A stretch of 64,000 bases of DNA from Malus domestica (Eukaryota; Streptophyta; Magnoliopsida; Rosales; Rosaceae): contig NC_091673.1 of NCBI RefSeq assembly GCF_042453785.1, positions 17,889,501 to 17,953,500 of the forward strand, in the 5' to 3' direction. The notes beneath the pieces were generated by a model that did no database searches, had not been told where the DNA came from, and was given only the letters and a program-made list of their open reading frames with translations. The position numbers and the translations under genes were made by a program. Below are positions 47,416 to 59,450 of this stretch, in pieces; position 1 is the stretch's first letter; each line of letters begins with the position of its first letter.

Positions 47416-48850
47416 GTTTTATCATTTGTCCTATACCTCTGAAATGGGGATGTCTATCCGTTTGGCTTTGGAAGACTAAACCTGTGTGGCTGCCACTGCC
47501 AGGTATCAGTTTTTCATTGGAGCGTCCTATTTACATATTTTTTTTTTTTCCTGCATTTTTTATTAATTTATGTCTTTTAATCTTTTTTAATTCTTGCGAT
47601 CCAACGGTAGAAATTTAAAAAAATATGTAATAAGTAAAAAAAAGTGTGGATATGAAAGTTTTCATTTGGCTTTTGGAATCAACATCGTACCATGACTTTT
47701 GAGACAGACTATGTTGAATTAGTCAAGCACTGAATGGAAGTGTGAGGTTTCAAACCTAATCACGTTTTGTAAGAATATCAATCCGTTGTGCGATCCGTCC
47801 CATACGGCAACCCACTTGGCCTCTCCTGTCAAACAGAAGCTTCCAAGCTCCTTATCCTATCACCTCTGTGTTCACAACCTTAACCTCTTTCTAGGTCAAG
47901 CAGTTACTGTATCTGTAATGTAGTGTTCCCCCTTCAATAAGTTAGAAATATAGTTATTATTGAATATTAGTCACATTCTGCGTTACAAGCCCGTTTGATG
48001 TATGAATATTGTCTAAACTGATAGATTAACAGAGTTTTAAATTGTCTAAATATGATGGTATCGACAAACAATTTCTAATGTCATACAAGATGAGAACTAG
48101 AATGGACTTGAATATCACGTGGCGATAATCTCGTTAACAGGCTAAATTACAGCCACCTAATAATCCTCAGTGTTGTGTTACAACCAGTAGATTGCGCCTT
48201 AATGTTCTGATCAGAAATCCAATCTTGTATAACCACTTGATCGGAAGAAAACAGGGACAGAGGATTGTGGAGTGACGGCTACGCCCATTGACCTGGTTGA
48301 CTATAAATTTGTTTTAGTTGGAAAAATGCACGTGGTAGGACCGGCAGGAAAATTGACGATGAAAAATAGACTAAACTCTACGGAAGCATCTTTGACTACA
48401 ATGCTTTTCTAATTCTAAGAACAAATAATGCTACACTTATTATCTTGTTGTTCCATTATTTATAGCGGAGTTATTTTTATTACAATTTTATATAATAATT
48501 TTTTAGCATTTTAGGTGGTAGATGAGTTGAAGAAGTTACGTAATTTAATTTCAATCTTTTTTATTAATTAAAACACTTAAATAATCTTAGGTGGCAGAAG
48601 AAGACTCTTCGTATACCATAATCATCATTTAGTTAACAATTTTTTTTATTAATTATTGATTAATATTTTGAAATTAAATGCTAATTAATTTAGATGATGT
48701 AGCTGTCCACATTAGAAGCCACTACTGTGTGGTATATAATTGTGGTAAAAAAATATGGTAAGAATAAAATTATTGTTTATAGCGAGACCCGCCAACCTAT
48801 AGATACACACATCAGAAGCCATTCAGAGTAAAAACAAAAAACCAGAAAAT
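47416..48850. other. Promoter-side region of the LysM receptor gene
   Basis: AT-rich with no gene seen. It contains W-box motifs near -450 to -560 relative to the ATG (listed separately). Confidence 0.5.
48288..48397 (+). promoter_or_regulatory. Cluster of W-box motifs upstream of the LysM receptor gene
   Basis: TTGACC at 48288-48293 and TTGACT at 48297-48302 and 48392-48397 match the WRKY-binding W-box core TTGAC(C/T). The first two lie 3 bp apart. WRKY factors commonly regulate chitin-perception genes; binding here is inferred. Confidence 0.4.
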
Positions 48851-51800
48851 ATGAGAACCAAAACTCTGAACGTCCCCTCCGCCCTGCTCTGCTTCTTCTT
48901 TCTCAGCTGCCACCACCTCCTCCGCCATGCACAAGCTCAAGTTCCCAGCACAGTAGGATACACCTGCTCAGCCACAGCCAACCGAACCGCCTACCCATGC
49001 CAGACCTACGCCTTGTACCGAGCCCTCTCCCCCGACTTCCTCGACCTCGCCGCCGTCGGAGACCTCTTCCAAGTCAGCCGCCTCATGATCTCCAACCCCA
49101 GCAACATCTCCTCCCCGACTGCCCCCCTTGTCGCCGGCCAACCCCTCTTCGTCCCCCTCTCATGCTCCTGCAACTCCCCCAACTCCTCCATCTCCATTTC
49201 CTACGCCAATATCTCCTTCACCATCAAATCCGGCGACACTTTCTACCAGGTCTCCACCCACAACTTCCAAAACCTCACCACCTACCAGTCCGTCGAGCTC
49301 GTAAACCCTAATCTGGAAGCCACCAACCTAACCATCGGCGTCACCGCCTATTTTCCGATCTTCTGCAAGTGCCCCAACAGAACCCAGTTCGGAAACGGAA
49401 CCAATTACCTCATCTCGTACGTTTTCCAGCCGTCTGACAACATCTCGACCGTTGCTTCATTTTTCGGGGTGCAAGCAAAGGCCATAACCGATTTAAACGG
49501 CAACAACATCCAGCCTTTTGACACGATTTTCGTGCCGGTGGCTCGCCTTCCAGTACTCTCCCAACCCACTGTTGTTCCTTCTGCTGCACCGTCTGGGAAG
49601 ACAGAGAGGAAAGGAGTGATCAGAGGGCTGGCAATTGGGCTGGGAATTACCGGACTTGTGCTGATTTTCGTTGTCGGGTTTTTGATTTACAGAGACGGAT
49701 TGCTGAAGAAGAAGATTGATGGGAAGGGAGATGAGGAGAATAAGGTTCTGTACAGGAGCAAGCAGGGGTCGGAGAGGCGGAAGGAAATGGAGGTTGGTTT
49801 GATGGCGGATGTTTCGGATTGCTTGGACAAGTACAAAGTGTTTGGGATTGAAGAGTTGAGAGAGGCCACAGATGGGTTCAGAGAAAGTAGCTTGATTGAA
49901 GGGTCCGTGTATAAAGGCTCCATTAATGGAGATTTGTATGCCATCAAGAAGATGAAGTGGAATGCCTACGAGGAGCTCAAGATTTTGCAAAAGGTATTTC
50001 ACCTTCTTCTTTTCTTCTCTGTTTTTGTTTCTTAATTTTTAGGTACTTGGTAAAGTTTTCGTCTTTTTGCGTAGCACGCACTTTAGCATTTGTTAGGTTC
50101 ATGAGTTCACATGGAAACAAGGACTTTGCTACAAAAATTATCAAAACAAGGTTCACTTTGAGGAGTGTAAAAGGAGAAACTGGGAGTACGAAAATCACTA
50201 CCCTTAAGTTTTAGTATTTAGATTTATATCTAAAAAGTAATAAAATAAATGAAACCTAAACAAACTTTGTGAAACGTTGTTTCGGATATGAACCGTTGTC
50301 AAATTAGGCGGTGTCGGCTCATTTAAATGATTCTTCTCCTTCAGTTTAAGCAAAACTTGTTACTTAAGCAAAAACATGGCGTTTATGAAGGTTGTTCTCT
50401 TTTAATTATTAATTAGTGCAGTTTAATGTTCGTAAGCATGTTTTGGCTGGAGGGACAAGAACAAGGTCACAAATAGCGATTTTTCTTGAATACCTACAGG
50501 CACTCTCAATGCCTTACACATATTTGACCGTTGGATTATCCGACAACTTAAACTGAGTGACCGAAGACTGTCAGATTTTATGCAAATATGTGTGGAAACT
50601 TTAGTGTCTGTAAGTATTCAAGAACAAACGCACAGACAGTAGAAGATGCAGACTTGTTTGAGCCAAAGGTTGAAACATTCCAAAAGATAAAGGATTCAGA
50701 CTAGGACAGCTCTTGAGAAGCCTCCTTATAAAACTGATCTGTTGCAATATTCAGTTAATTACTGCTAATATATGATATGATTTGGGTAATCTGGCAATGT
50801 GACTTGTCTGCTTACTAAGTTTTTTAAGTTTTTATAATAGGATATCTTGTTTGGCAGGAAGCTTTAGATATTAATTGTGTTTAAAGCATTCTTAGGAAGA
50901 AAACAATGCTAGGAAAAATGTCTGCCGTCAGTGGTTTCGCATTTGTGGCCCAATTAAATGGATATTCAAATGTAGAGCCTTTGAATGTAGCCATAGATGA
51001 TGTAAGCGTGGGTTAAATTAGTTGGCTTGCACTATCTTATTAAATTTGAATTCTCTTCTCATAAATTAGAGAATAATTTAAAATATCGTCACGGTAAATC
51101 AAAAGTCAAATGAAGTATAAGGTGAAAGATAACAAAGTGAACCATGTGCAGAAACTTACAATTTGGTTTTTAGTCATTCTATTTAGTTCAGTTGTTTGTT
51201 GGAGAGTATTGCAGGGCCCATTCAGTTGTTGGAATCATTTTTCATGTTATTTTAATAGGTTTGGTGAGGTTAAAGACAACATTTACTTACTTTTCTCTTT
51301 TCTTTTATATCCGTAATTTAATATAGATTAGAGCAGTTTAGAATATATACCATTCATCAAGTAGTTTAGAATATTTATCGCGTTGTCCGGAAAATGAAAA
51401 GAACATTGAAGATTTTACTTCAACTGGGGTGCATATGAGATTGCTTCTCATACTTGAACTGAAAAACTTTGATGACTTCCAATATACTGTTATTAGCAGA
51501 CATTTTAACTACTTTGCATAGGGTACTTTAATTAGTTAGGAAACATGATTAGTATGTGATTATGTGCACAATTTTCAATTATAATTGACAAAATACTGGC
51601 TTTTCGAATTTTGAAGGTAAACCATGGCAATTTGGTGAAGCTGGAGGGTTTTTGCATAGACTCGGAGGATGATTGTTGCTATCTAATTTACGAGTATGTA
51701 GAAAATGGTTCTCTTTATTCATTGCTGCATGAAAACAAGAATGAAAAATTGAGTTGGAAGACAAGGCTGCAAGTTGCTATTGACGTTGCAAACGGTCTCC

Positions 51801-52351
51801 AATACATTCACGAGCACACTAGGCCGAGGGTTGTGCACAAAGACATCAAGAGCAGCAATATTCTCTTAGATTCGAACATGAGAGCCAAAATAGCCAATTT
51901 TGGGCTAGCAAAGTCTGGTTGCAATGCCATAACAATGCACATTGTTGGAACTCAAGGCTACATTGCACCAGAGTATCTAGCTGACGGGGTGGTGTCAACA
52001 AAAATGGATGTTTTTTCTTTTGGAGTGGTGTTATTAGAGCTCATTTCGGGGAAGGAGGCGATTGATGAAGATGGAAATGTTTTGTGGACAAGTGCTGGTA
52101 GGATTTTGGAGGGAAATGAGGAAGAGAAGGCAAGGAAACTCAGGGAATGGGTGGACAATGAACTTTTCTTGGAGTCATGCTCAATTGAGAGCATACTGAA
52201 TGTTGTGACTGTTGCCATTGCTTGTTTGCATAAAGATCCTTCAAAAAGGCCAACTATGGTGGATATTGTCTATGCCTTGAGTAAGAGTGATGATTTGTTT
52301 TTTGACATCTCCGATAATGGATCATCGGCTCCCCCAGTAAGAGCAAGATGA
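48851..52351 (+). CDS. LYK4: LysM-domain receptor-like pseudokinase, LYK4-like
   Basis: Plasma-membrane co-receptor that binds chitin oligomers through extracellular LysM domains and partners with an active kinase such as CERK1. Two exons: 48851-49993 (381 codons, donor GTATTT) and 51617-52351 (acceptor TTGAAG), in phase, 625 residues. Signal peptide about 1-29, three LysM regions separated by CxC pairs (CSC at 105-107, CKC at 172-174), several N-glycosylation sites, membrane segment about 257-280. The intracellular kinase-like domain lacks a GxGxxG loop (SSLIEGSVYKG), keeps the beta-3 lysine (K366), and has HKD (455-457) instead of HRD and NFG (475-477) instead of DFG. It is therefore probably inactive, as described for the LYK4 group. 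LYK5 is the main alternative. Confidence 0.88.
49994..51616 (+). other. Intron of the LysM receptor gene (1.6 kb)
   Basis: AT-rich, bounded by AAG/GTATTT and TTTTGAAG/GTAAAC. No nested gene or clear transposon was identified. Confidence 0.8.
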
Positions 52352-53472
52352 ATGGCGAGGAACTCTTTTGGCTTTCATCACATTTAGGGAAGGCAAGGGT
52401 TAGAGTCGAATTCTTGCCGTGTCTAAGTATTTATTATGTACCTGTAAATAAATGTCATGTATCTGGCATTTTCGGGCATGTGTTCGTACTCGTAATATTT
52501 TTATCATGGTGAGTAAAATCTGTTAATTACTGCTCAAGTGGTGGGAAAAAAATCATTTGGAATAAAAACTCAAATTCAAGAGCTATGCAACCAACTGGCT
52601 ATTAATTTAGCGGTATTCTCTTCCAGACTATTGAACTAGGTGCCAAGTTTGAACCACGTTTTTCTGGCAAACTTTGCATTCAAAAGCTGAAACCCAGTTT
52701 CGCAATTCCATTCCAATGAAAAGCTGTAAAGATTTAAACCGTAAACTAGAAAAAATTTAGGACAAGTGGGCAAAAAAGTAGTTGTAAGATGGGGGAGTTG
52801 AGCCGGGCAGCACACTAGGTAAAGGCATCATCATCCGTACGATCTGAGCAGCCGCTGGCTGTTGAATCCCATTTAAACCGTCTGTTGACTTCTTTGTTGG
52901 TTTGCCACCCACTTTTAGAGAGGCGTCCTAATAACTCGAGCAACATGTGACGTGCTTGGTTGGTATGATCCCACGCTCCATAAATGGTGGTTTGTGTACA
53001 AAATTTAAACACCTTTACCCAACCTGCATCAGTATCAATCATTTTAATGTTCTACTTAATTACACGTTTATACTACTGAGCTCGGCAACATTTATATTTA
53101 GTAGAACTTCTTATATGCATCTGTTCTGTGCTAAGCAAGTGCTTTCCGATGTGGAACTCCGTCCACTTAATTTGTAAATTATGAATCATGGTTGTCCCAG
53201 ACTCGCATAGCACGAGACAACTTTGTACGGTAGCATTTGCAGGTATCTACTTGCCACACTTCTATTGTTTCTTGTTGCTTTTGTTTTTCATGGTCATTTT
53301 TGCTTTCATTAGTTATTAGCCTCTCTTTCGCATGAACTTAACACTCGTGTGAATAAAATCTTTCTATATAAAACATCTATTTTTCAAAACATGTCGATAT
53401 AAGAAAATTCACTATAAGAATTAGTTAGAGCCAGTAGCGTAGGGTTTTATTTCTCCAATTTGAGTCTCCATG
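52352..53472. other. 3' flank of the LysM receptor gene
   Basis: Contains the 3' UTR. A 75-codon minus-strand ORF at 52815-53042 reads like protein (FCTQTTIYGAWDHTNQARHM) but I do not recognise it. Confidence 0.35.
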
Positions 53473-53626
53473 GATTTTACTACGATATAGTGATATTCCT
53501 TTTTACTTGTAAGTAAGAGGTGTTAAGTTCGATTCTTGTCAAAGACGAATTTGAATTAAATTATTGCTAGCCCATTGTGAAGCTACGACAATCCCCCTCC
53601 CCTTAGTGTAATAATATCGTTTGTGT
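53473..53626 (+). mobile_element. tRNA-derived SINE, copy 3
   Basis: Shares AGTGATATTCCT, AAGTAAGAGGTGTTAAGTTCGATTC, GAATTTGAATTAAATTATTGCTAG and AATATCGTTTGTG with copy 1. It abuts the Copia LTR that starts at 53627. Confidence 0.7.
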
Positions 53627-53891
53627 TGTAGGCATAATTTACTGAACAATTATGGAGGCTAGAAAAATAGAGAGGGTGCGGCATAGAGAGAGAAGACAAA
53701 GATGTGTAATTGTGGGTGTATTCTACTTCACCCAATTATGCCTTTATTTATAGTAGTATGGAAGGTTAATTCCTTACCCTTTTAGGATTACAACTCTAAT
53801 AGGATATTAACTACTAAAGGGAATATTAAAGATATTCCTAGATACACTAGGATTTACATAATCACATTCCTAATCTAATAGGACTGCAACA
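53627..53891 (-). mobile_element. 3' LTR of a Copia element (minus orientation)
   Basis: On the minus strand it starts TGTTGCAGTCCTATTAG and ends GCCTACA, about 265 bp, preceded by the polypurine tract CTCAAGGGGGAG, both typical of plant Copia elements. TATTTATAG (about 53751) may be its promoter. Confidence 0.8.
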
Positions 53892-56800
53892 CTCCCCCTT
53901 GAGTGTGTGAATACTCAAGTGAATGGCACATTAGGTATTCAGCGATAAAGTAAGTACAGTTGATGAAGTCGTTGACACAATGAGCGAATGTGAGTCTCAA
54001 ATCAACGGAAGAATGCATAAAAAGTAAAACTCACAAAACCTTGCTATGGTAAAACCCAAGGTGGGAGAAAAACCCATAGACTAAGGAGAAAAGTGAGAAG
54101 TTGCATTAAGTCAAAACTATACGTCTTTTGGACGCAAGTAGAATAGCTCATAAGGGTATGATCAGCCCAAGATGGGTGCCTCGTTAAAACCTAGTTAGGT
54201 AGCAAAAACCTAGTGGGAAAAATGCTCATAATCGTAGGGAAAAATAGTATATTAAGATCAAGTGAGTATACTTCTGTATACTCCCCTTGAGTTTGATAGA
54301 ACTTCCAAATGAGAACTACAAGCATTGCATATGAATACTTAGGCATAACAATTCTTCAGACAAGCTTCTGGAAGGTTGACTTCAGCAGTGACGTCGTGTA
54401 AAGGTCGGCTAGGTTGTCTGGGATTGGCTTGCATGACTTCAATCTCTTGATGCTTTGCTGATGTAGATGTAGACGCAATATGTCTAGGTGTTGACTTCGT
54501 TGATATATCATGGCTTGGTCGGGTGCATACATGCTGCATAATCTTCATGGATCGTCGTTGGGACATAACGATGGATGAAAATAGCAAGTACTTCGAATAT
54601 GCTCAACAATAACTTCTAACCATGTCTCATTTATGGCGTAGTGAAGTAAGGTGAGTCTTGGAACGATTCGAAGATTTCGCAACTAAGGTCATATCGTGGG
54701 CCTCCAAGATATTGCGATATCCATAACGGTAAAGACATAACCATTCGAGATTTTGCCTTGTGCGGGTTTGATAAGTAATCTGTGTCAAAATAACAACAAG
54801 GTAAGCATCATTTCGACGATCAGGGGGTTGGATCCGCTCGAGATGTGTTGGGATTTGATTTACCCAAATTCATAGTACTTTCAGGGTACATTTATAATAC
54901 CAATCCAGTGGTTGCATGTAGGCGCGGTGCTGCATCTTTACCAAGATCAACAACGAAGAAGATGTCATGTCTTAATACAATGAGCTAAGTACAACGAAGT
55001 GCAAAGTTGAACTTTAGATATGGAATTTCGGATTCCATAACCTTTTTAAGGGTCTCATTTGCATATAACGTATGTACGATCATAGGTATACTTAAATGTA
55101 ACACAATCAGGGTGTAGTTCGACTGGTATGCCAAGGTACCGTCAGAACAATGCTTCAGCTTCAGGTCAAGGTATAAACGAGTTTTCACAAGATCCTTCAT
55201 CTCAAATTCCATCTTTAGGTGCGAGGCAGTTTTCTCAAACTCTTTCGGAGTCTTAGTGAGATTCGTCTCAGCGACATAAACTGTAACTTTAGCAATTCGG
55301 AATAAGATTTCATAGTTTAACACACAAGGGCATAATTCATATCCCTGACCGATCAAATATTCACTTAGACGGGTAAACCACATCTGTCAGATTGTAAGTG
55401 AACGCCTCAATCAAGTTAAGAGGGTGTTCCGTGGTTTTGGAACTATTTGAACCAGTTCATGTAATTCTTCGGAAACTTACATGTAAATCTCTGTATCAAT
55501 ATTCCCATAAAGAAAACACTAACCGCATTTCATAATGCTGCTATCAATCACATGATGTTTGAGAGAAACCTTGCTTCATAAGGCGTGCATCATATTGCAC
55601 TATTTCATTTATCTCATAACAATTCATTTCCCACTTGTAACACAACAGGGTTACATTGGGCAGTGTAGGAACGACAAGTCCAATACACACTTTGGTAAGG
55701 AATTTGACCTGGATTGTAATTTCAATTGTCCAATCAGTTATACGTTGTCACTTAATCAACGGAACATGGATCGTCACTTTTCATTTATGTCGGTAACTAC
55801 CATATAAGTGAAAACGTCATCGATGGTAATCTCATTTCAATTCTATTTAGCTCATCCAAACTAGTATACTGGACCAAGAACTTCAAGTCTCAGGAGTAAT
55901 CCAGATTAATCTCATGAGATGGAAATGATTTGAGACAGCGATAAAGTATGGATTCGTTTTTGTGCTGTGTCTTCCTCTTATAGGGAAGTGAATCATACGA
56001 ACCAAGTGATTTGTCGTGCTCCAGGCCAAAACAGATTGATTGGCTATCCGCCGATGTACCAGACCGTCCAACAGGGGCGTCCAAACCATTCAATAGGGGC
56101 GGCACACCCTCCAAGGATGTTGACTCGATGTCCGTTAAGTACGTCTATCCTTGCAGGCATGTTTGTAGCTGGTATATGATCTCGTCACTTTAGCTAGATC
56201 AGAGAAATGTGTCTGGAGCAACATTTTGAAAGTTAGAATTCATCGTACTTGCTTATCATACTTGTGCGCTATGAAGATTGAGATGAGACATAGTAGGGCA
56301 ACGTTCACACAACTTCGCGCCGTTCTACGGGAACATTGACGTTCTTATCTCCCCCTAACGATGGGAATACTATCTCATAAAAGTGACAACCCGCAAATGA
56401 GCAGTAAAAGAGATTGCGTGCAATGGCTCAAAGAGAGCTAGTGTGAAGGAGAATCATAATCGATAAAGATTCACATCCTTCTTCGAGGACCTATGTTGGT
56501 ACGTTGCGACGACTCAACTTGGCACATGGAATGCACACCCAAATGCGTAAATACGAAAAATCGTCAGGTTCGTACCCAGTAACCAAATGTAACGTCAAAT
56601 AGGTTGGGTGGCAATGGGCCTCAAGATGGACCAACATAGCTGCGTACAAGATTGCATAGCCCTAGGCAAAAAAACAAAAAACTTGGTATGTTCACCAAAA
56701 TTCGGGCGATTATTGAAATTGCGCTTTTTGATTGCTAGGCGAGGCTATTTGGGGTGAATCATGAGAATTCTTTGTTCAATTATAAACCCAAAATACAATC

Positions 56801-57440
56801 AATACTTTATCAAAAAACCGTCGATATAAACTCTCCGGCATTATCCAGTCTCCTGGACTTTATGGGATAAGTAGGGTGGTGAACCTTTAATCGGCCTGGA
56901 GGTTTAGCAACAATGTGTGTGAACAAACATGTGACCAGTTTGTTGATTCATCAACCAAAACTATAAGAATTTATATGGTCCACATTTTGGTTGGATTAGT
57001 CCACATATATTCCATTGAATCCACTTATGAAAAATGGCGATTTCGTATCTTTGCGAGGGATGATTTAGAAGATCAATTTCCCTAATGAACAGGTTTGGCA
57101 AAGTATGCTTGTAGGCACAAGATCCTTACTTCGGGTAAGAAGATGTGTCGTAGCATCATTGTTCGACCTAAGTGTCTCAAAAGGTCATGCCAAAGCAAGT
57201 AAATTGCTTAATCACCCGATTCCAGGCCGGCTATATGTGGTGTGTTCCCAGTTGGGAGATAACCCATTGGCCCCAAATCAAAGCTTCATACTCATTTTTG
57301 GAGGTGGTGCAAAAATATTTCACTTTATTTGTGCTCAGATAAAACAGAAAATTGACTATTCATGAATCATGCTTCCAACATATTATTGGCCTTTAGGATG
57401 AAGATTATTTAAAAATAAATCAGAAAAATTTGTCCAAAGA
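53892..57440 (-). mobile_element. Degenerate Copia element body
   Basis: Minus-strand pol remnants occur in the expected order. At 54985-55383 there is a reverse-transcriptase stretch (MWFTRLSEYLIGQGYELCPC, KMEFEMKDLVKTRLYLDLKL) in which the catalytic YVDD reads YVAE. Around 56510-56660 there are integrase-to-RT linker residues (YAILYAAMLVHLEAHCHPT, HLVTGYEPDDFSYLRI). Many stops and frameshifts; no 5' LTR was found, so the element is truncated near 57440. Confidence 0.75.
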
Positions 57441-57523
57441 GCCTTTTACTTTATAAATTTATATAAGTAGATAAGAGTTTGAACTAGTATATCAATTTGT
57501 GCAAATTCTTGGATTGTTATTGA

Positions 57524-57648
57524 CAAAGAGATCTTTCAAAAAGGGCAACCATGGTGACATCGTCTATGCCTTGTGTGAGAGTGATGACGATTTGTTTTTC
57601 AACATCTACGACAATGGATCATCGGCCCTCTCAGTAAGAGCAAGATGA
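57524..57648 (+). pseudogene. 3'-end remnant of a second LysM receptor (LYK4-like) gene
   Basis: Matches the last 124 bp of the LYK4-like gene (52236-52351) at high similarity: DIVYALCESDDDLFFNIYDN and GSSALSVRAR before the same stop context AGAGCAAGATGAAT. A 1-base deletion (ATGGTGACATC versus ATGGTGGATATT) and an insertion near AAAGAGATC break the frame. Only the end of the kinase-like domain remains. Confidence 0.85.
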
Positions 57649-58748
57649 ATCACGATGAATTAAGGTTGTTTTTTTTCTTTTACGCTTTTATCTAGATCGG
57701 TCAGGAAAGATAAAATTAGAGTCGAACTAGCTATTCTTTTGTAGTATTTTCTTTTGCAATGTTTGTAGATGTGCCAAGTTTAAATCTCCTTCTCCAACAA
57801 TACATGCACTAAAGAAATTATTAGGGTAAATTATAATTTTATGTAAAGTCAATATATCTATATGTATTACGAAATCATATGAAAGGGATGTTATTATTTT
57901 AGTTTGGATTTAAGAAATACGATGAATTATCCCTAAACATTTCAATCTTATAAATTAGTTATTATTTTAGTTTAATTTCGTACAACCGTTAAATTAACTG
58001 TTAAGAGATGATGTGGCAAACGTGGAAACCACACATTTTGATTTAAAGTCCAATTTGTGCCACAGGAGAGAGAGACAGAGCTGAAGAAGGAGATCGAACA
58101 AAGTTTCACACTTTGAGAGGTCTGGGATCGGACTAGTGAATTGGTTTTTATGAAGCCAAACCTGGGACAATTGGGTCATGTTTGCTAGTACTGGCGTGCA
58201 TGCCTGAGTGCTTTATTTCAAGCTTCTCAACCACACAACATTGAATGACATATTTCACGCCAGTACAATTGGATTTAGCATCCCCACCTGCCCCACCTTC
58301 ATTGCTTCTTGTGTTGTCTTTGTTCTCCATCGCCACTTTGTCTTCATTAAAGTGATCACTCGTCTCTTGCTACGCGTCACACATTGAATTAATTTTTAAA
58401 TAGTAGTATAGAAACTCCAAAGGGTTGATCTAGTGAAAAGTGAGCAAAGAATTGGAGCTTTCAATCCGAATTTGAACTTCCACATATGCATTCCTTGGGC
58501 CCATTGGCTCTGCTTTGATGTGTCGTTTGATTCGGGTGCTAAAAGTATGCCCACCGTCTCTTGCGGTATTCGGGCTACATGGAAAGAGAAATTAGTATGT
58601 CACCAACTCTTTGACAACACGAAAAATCATATTTCAACTCTTTGACAACATGACAAACCAAAAGCTCTGCCTCTTCTCTATCTATCCAAGGGATGGAAGG
58701 GACTTTGGGATGAAAAAAAAAAATTGCGGGTTTTTTTTTTGTTGAACA

Positions 58749-58787
<39 letters not shown>

Positions 58788-58834
58788 ATACCTTTGCTTT
58801 GCATTGAAAAAGAAAAAACCAATAAAAAAATGAT
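57649..58834. other. Intergenic DNA with no supported gene
   Basis: AT-rich. An AT microsatellite is at about 58753-58783. Short ORFs (58148-58336 minus, 58433-58645 plus) show no recognisable motifs. Confidence 0.4.
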
Positions 58835-58954
58835 ATGATTCAACCTCAAACCCATTTGAATGTGGTGGATAACAGCATTGCTCAAGAATTGATGTGTATT
58901 CGAATCATAGGAGCTAGTAATCGACGATATGCTCATATTGGTGACATTATTGTG
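58835..58954 (+). pseudogene. rpl14: Nuclear copy of chloroplast rpl14 5' end (NUPT)
   Basis: Forty codons starting [14 protein letters not shown] and continuing [20 protein letters not shown] match the start of plastid ribosomal protein uL14. The match ends abruptly at 58954, after which the frame is unrelated. Changes such as VDNSIAQ where plastid copies have ADNSGAR-type residues indicate decay after transfer to the nucleus. Not functional. Confidence 0.88.
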
Positions 58955-59065
58955 AGATACCTTCAACATTATAAAAAGAATAGTAGTATAGATGTAGGAC
59001 ATGTCAATCCCCTCCATAAAATTTTCATGTTTCATCGGTAAAAATTGTTCTTATAAAGTCGATTT

Positions 59066-59450
59066 TGTTGTAGAAATGGATGTCCACTCAAATAATGGGC
59101 AAGTTGCCCTTCCACTATTTAGCATGTGATTTACTTCTATAAAAACAACACTATGGAACACAACAAAAGAAGAGAGTTTCATAATTGGTGGTGGAGTTCA
59201 CGGGAGAGAAGAAGGAAAAGGAAGAAGAGGAAGAGAGAGAGAGAGGAAAGAAGAGGAAGAGACGAAGATGAGGAAGATGAGGGGGAGATAATAAAGAGAG
59301 TTATCTTTGTACTCTTATTATTTCAAATTATAATGAAAGCACCACTGCTGCCCCGAGGACGTACTCCAGTCACACTGACTGTAGAGGAACCTTGTAAATT
59401 TTGTGTCTTGTTTCATTTATTCCACTGCACCCACAGTTGATTTTACAACA
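59066..59450 (+). mobile_element. 5' LTR of a Copia element (plus orientation)
   Basis: Begins TGTTGTAGAAATGGATGTCC, contains TTCTATAAAAACA (about 59134), a GA-rich stretch, and ends TTTTACAACA, followed by CGTTATTAGCACG. This resembles the ACACGTTATCAGCACG sequence that follows many plant Copia LTRs. The start is the least certain point. Confidence 0.6.

Noticed and set aside
52815..53042. 75-codon minus-strand ORF that reads like protein
   Set aside because: No recognised family and no neighbouring exons; noted only in the flank entry.
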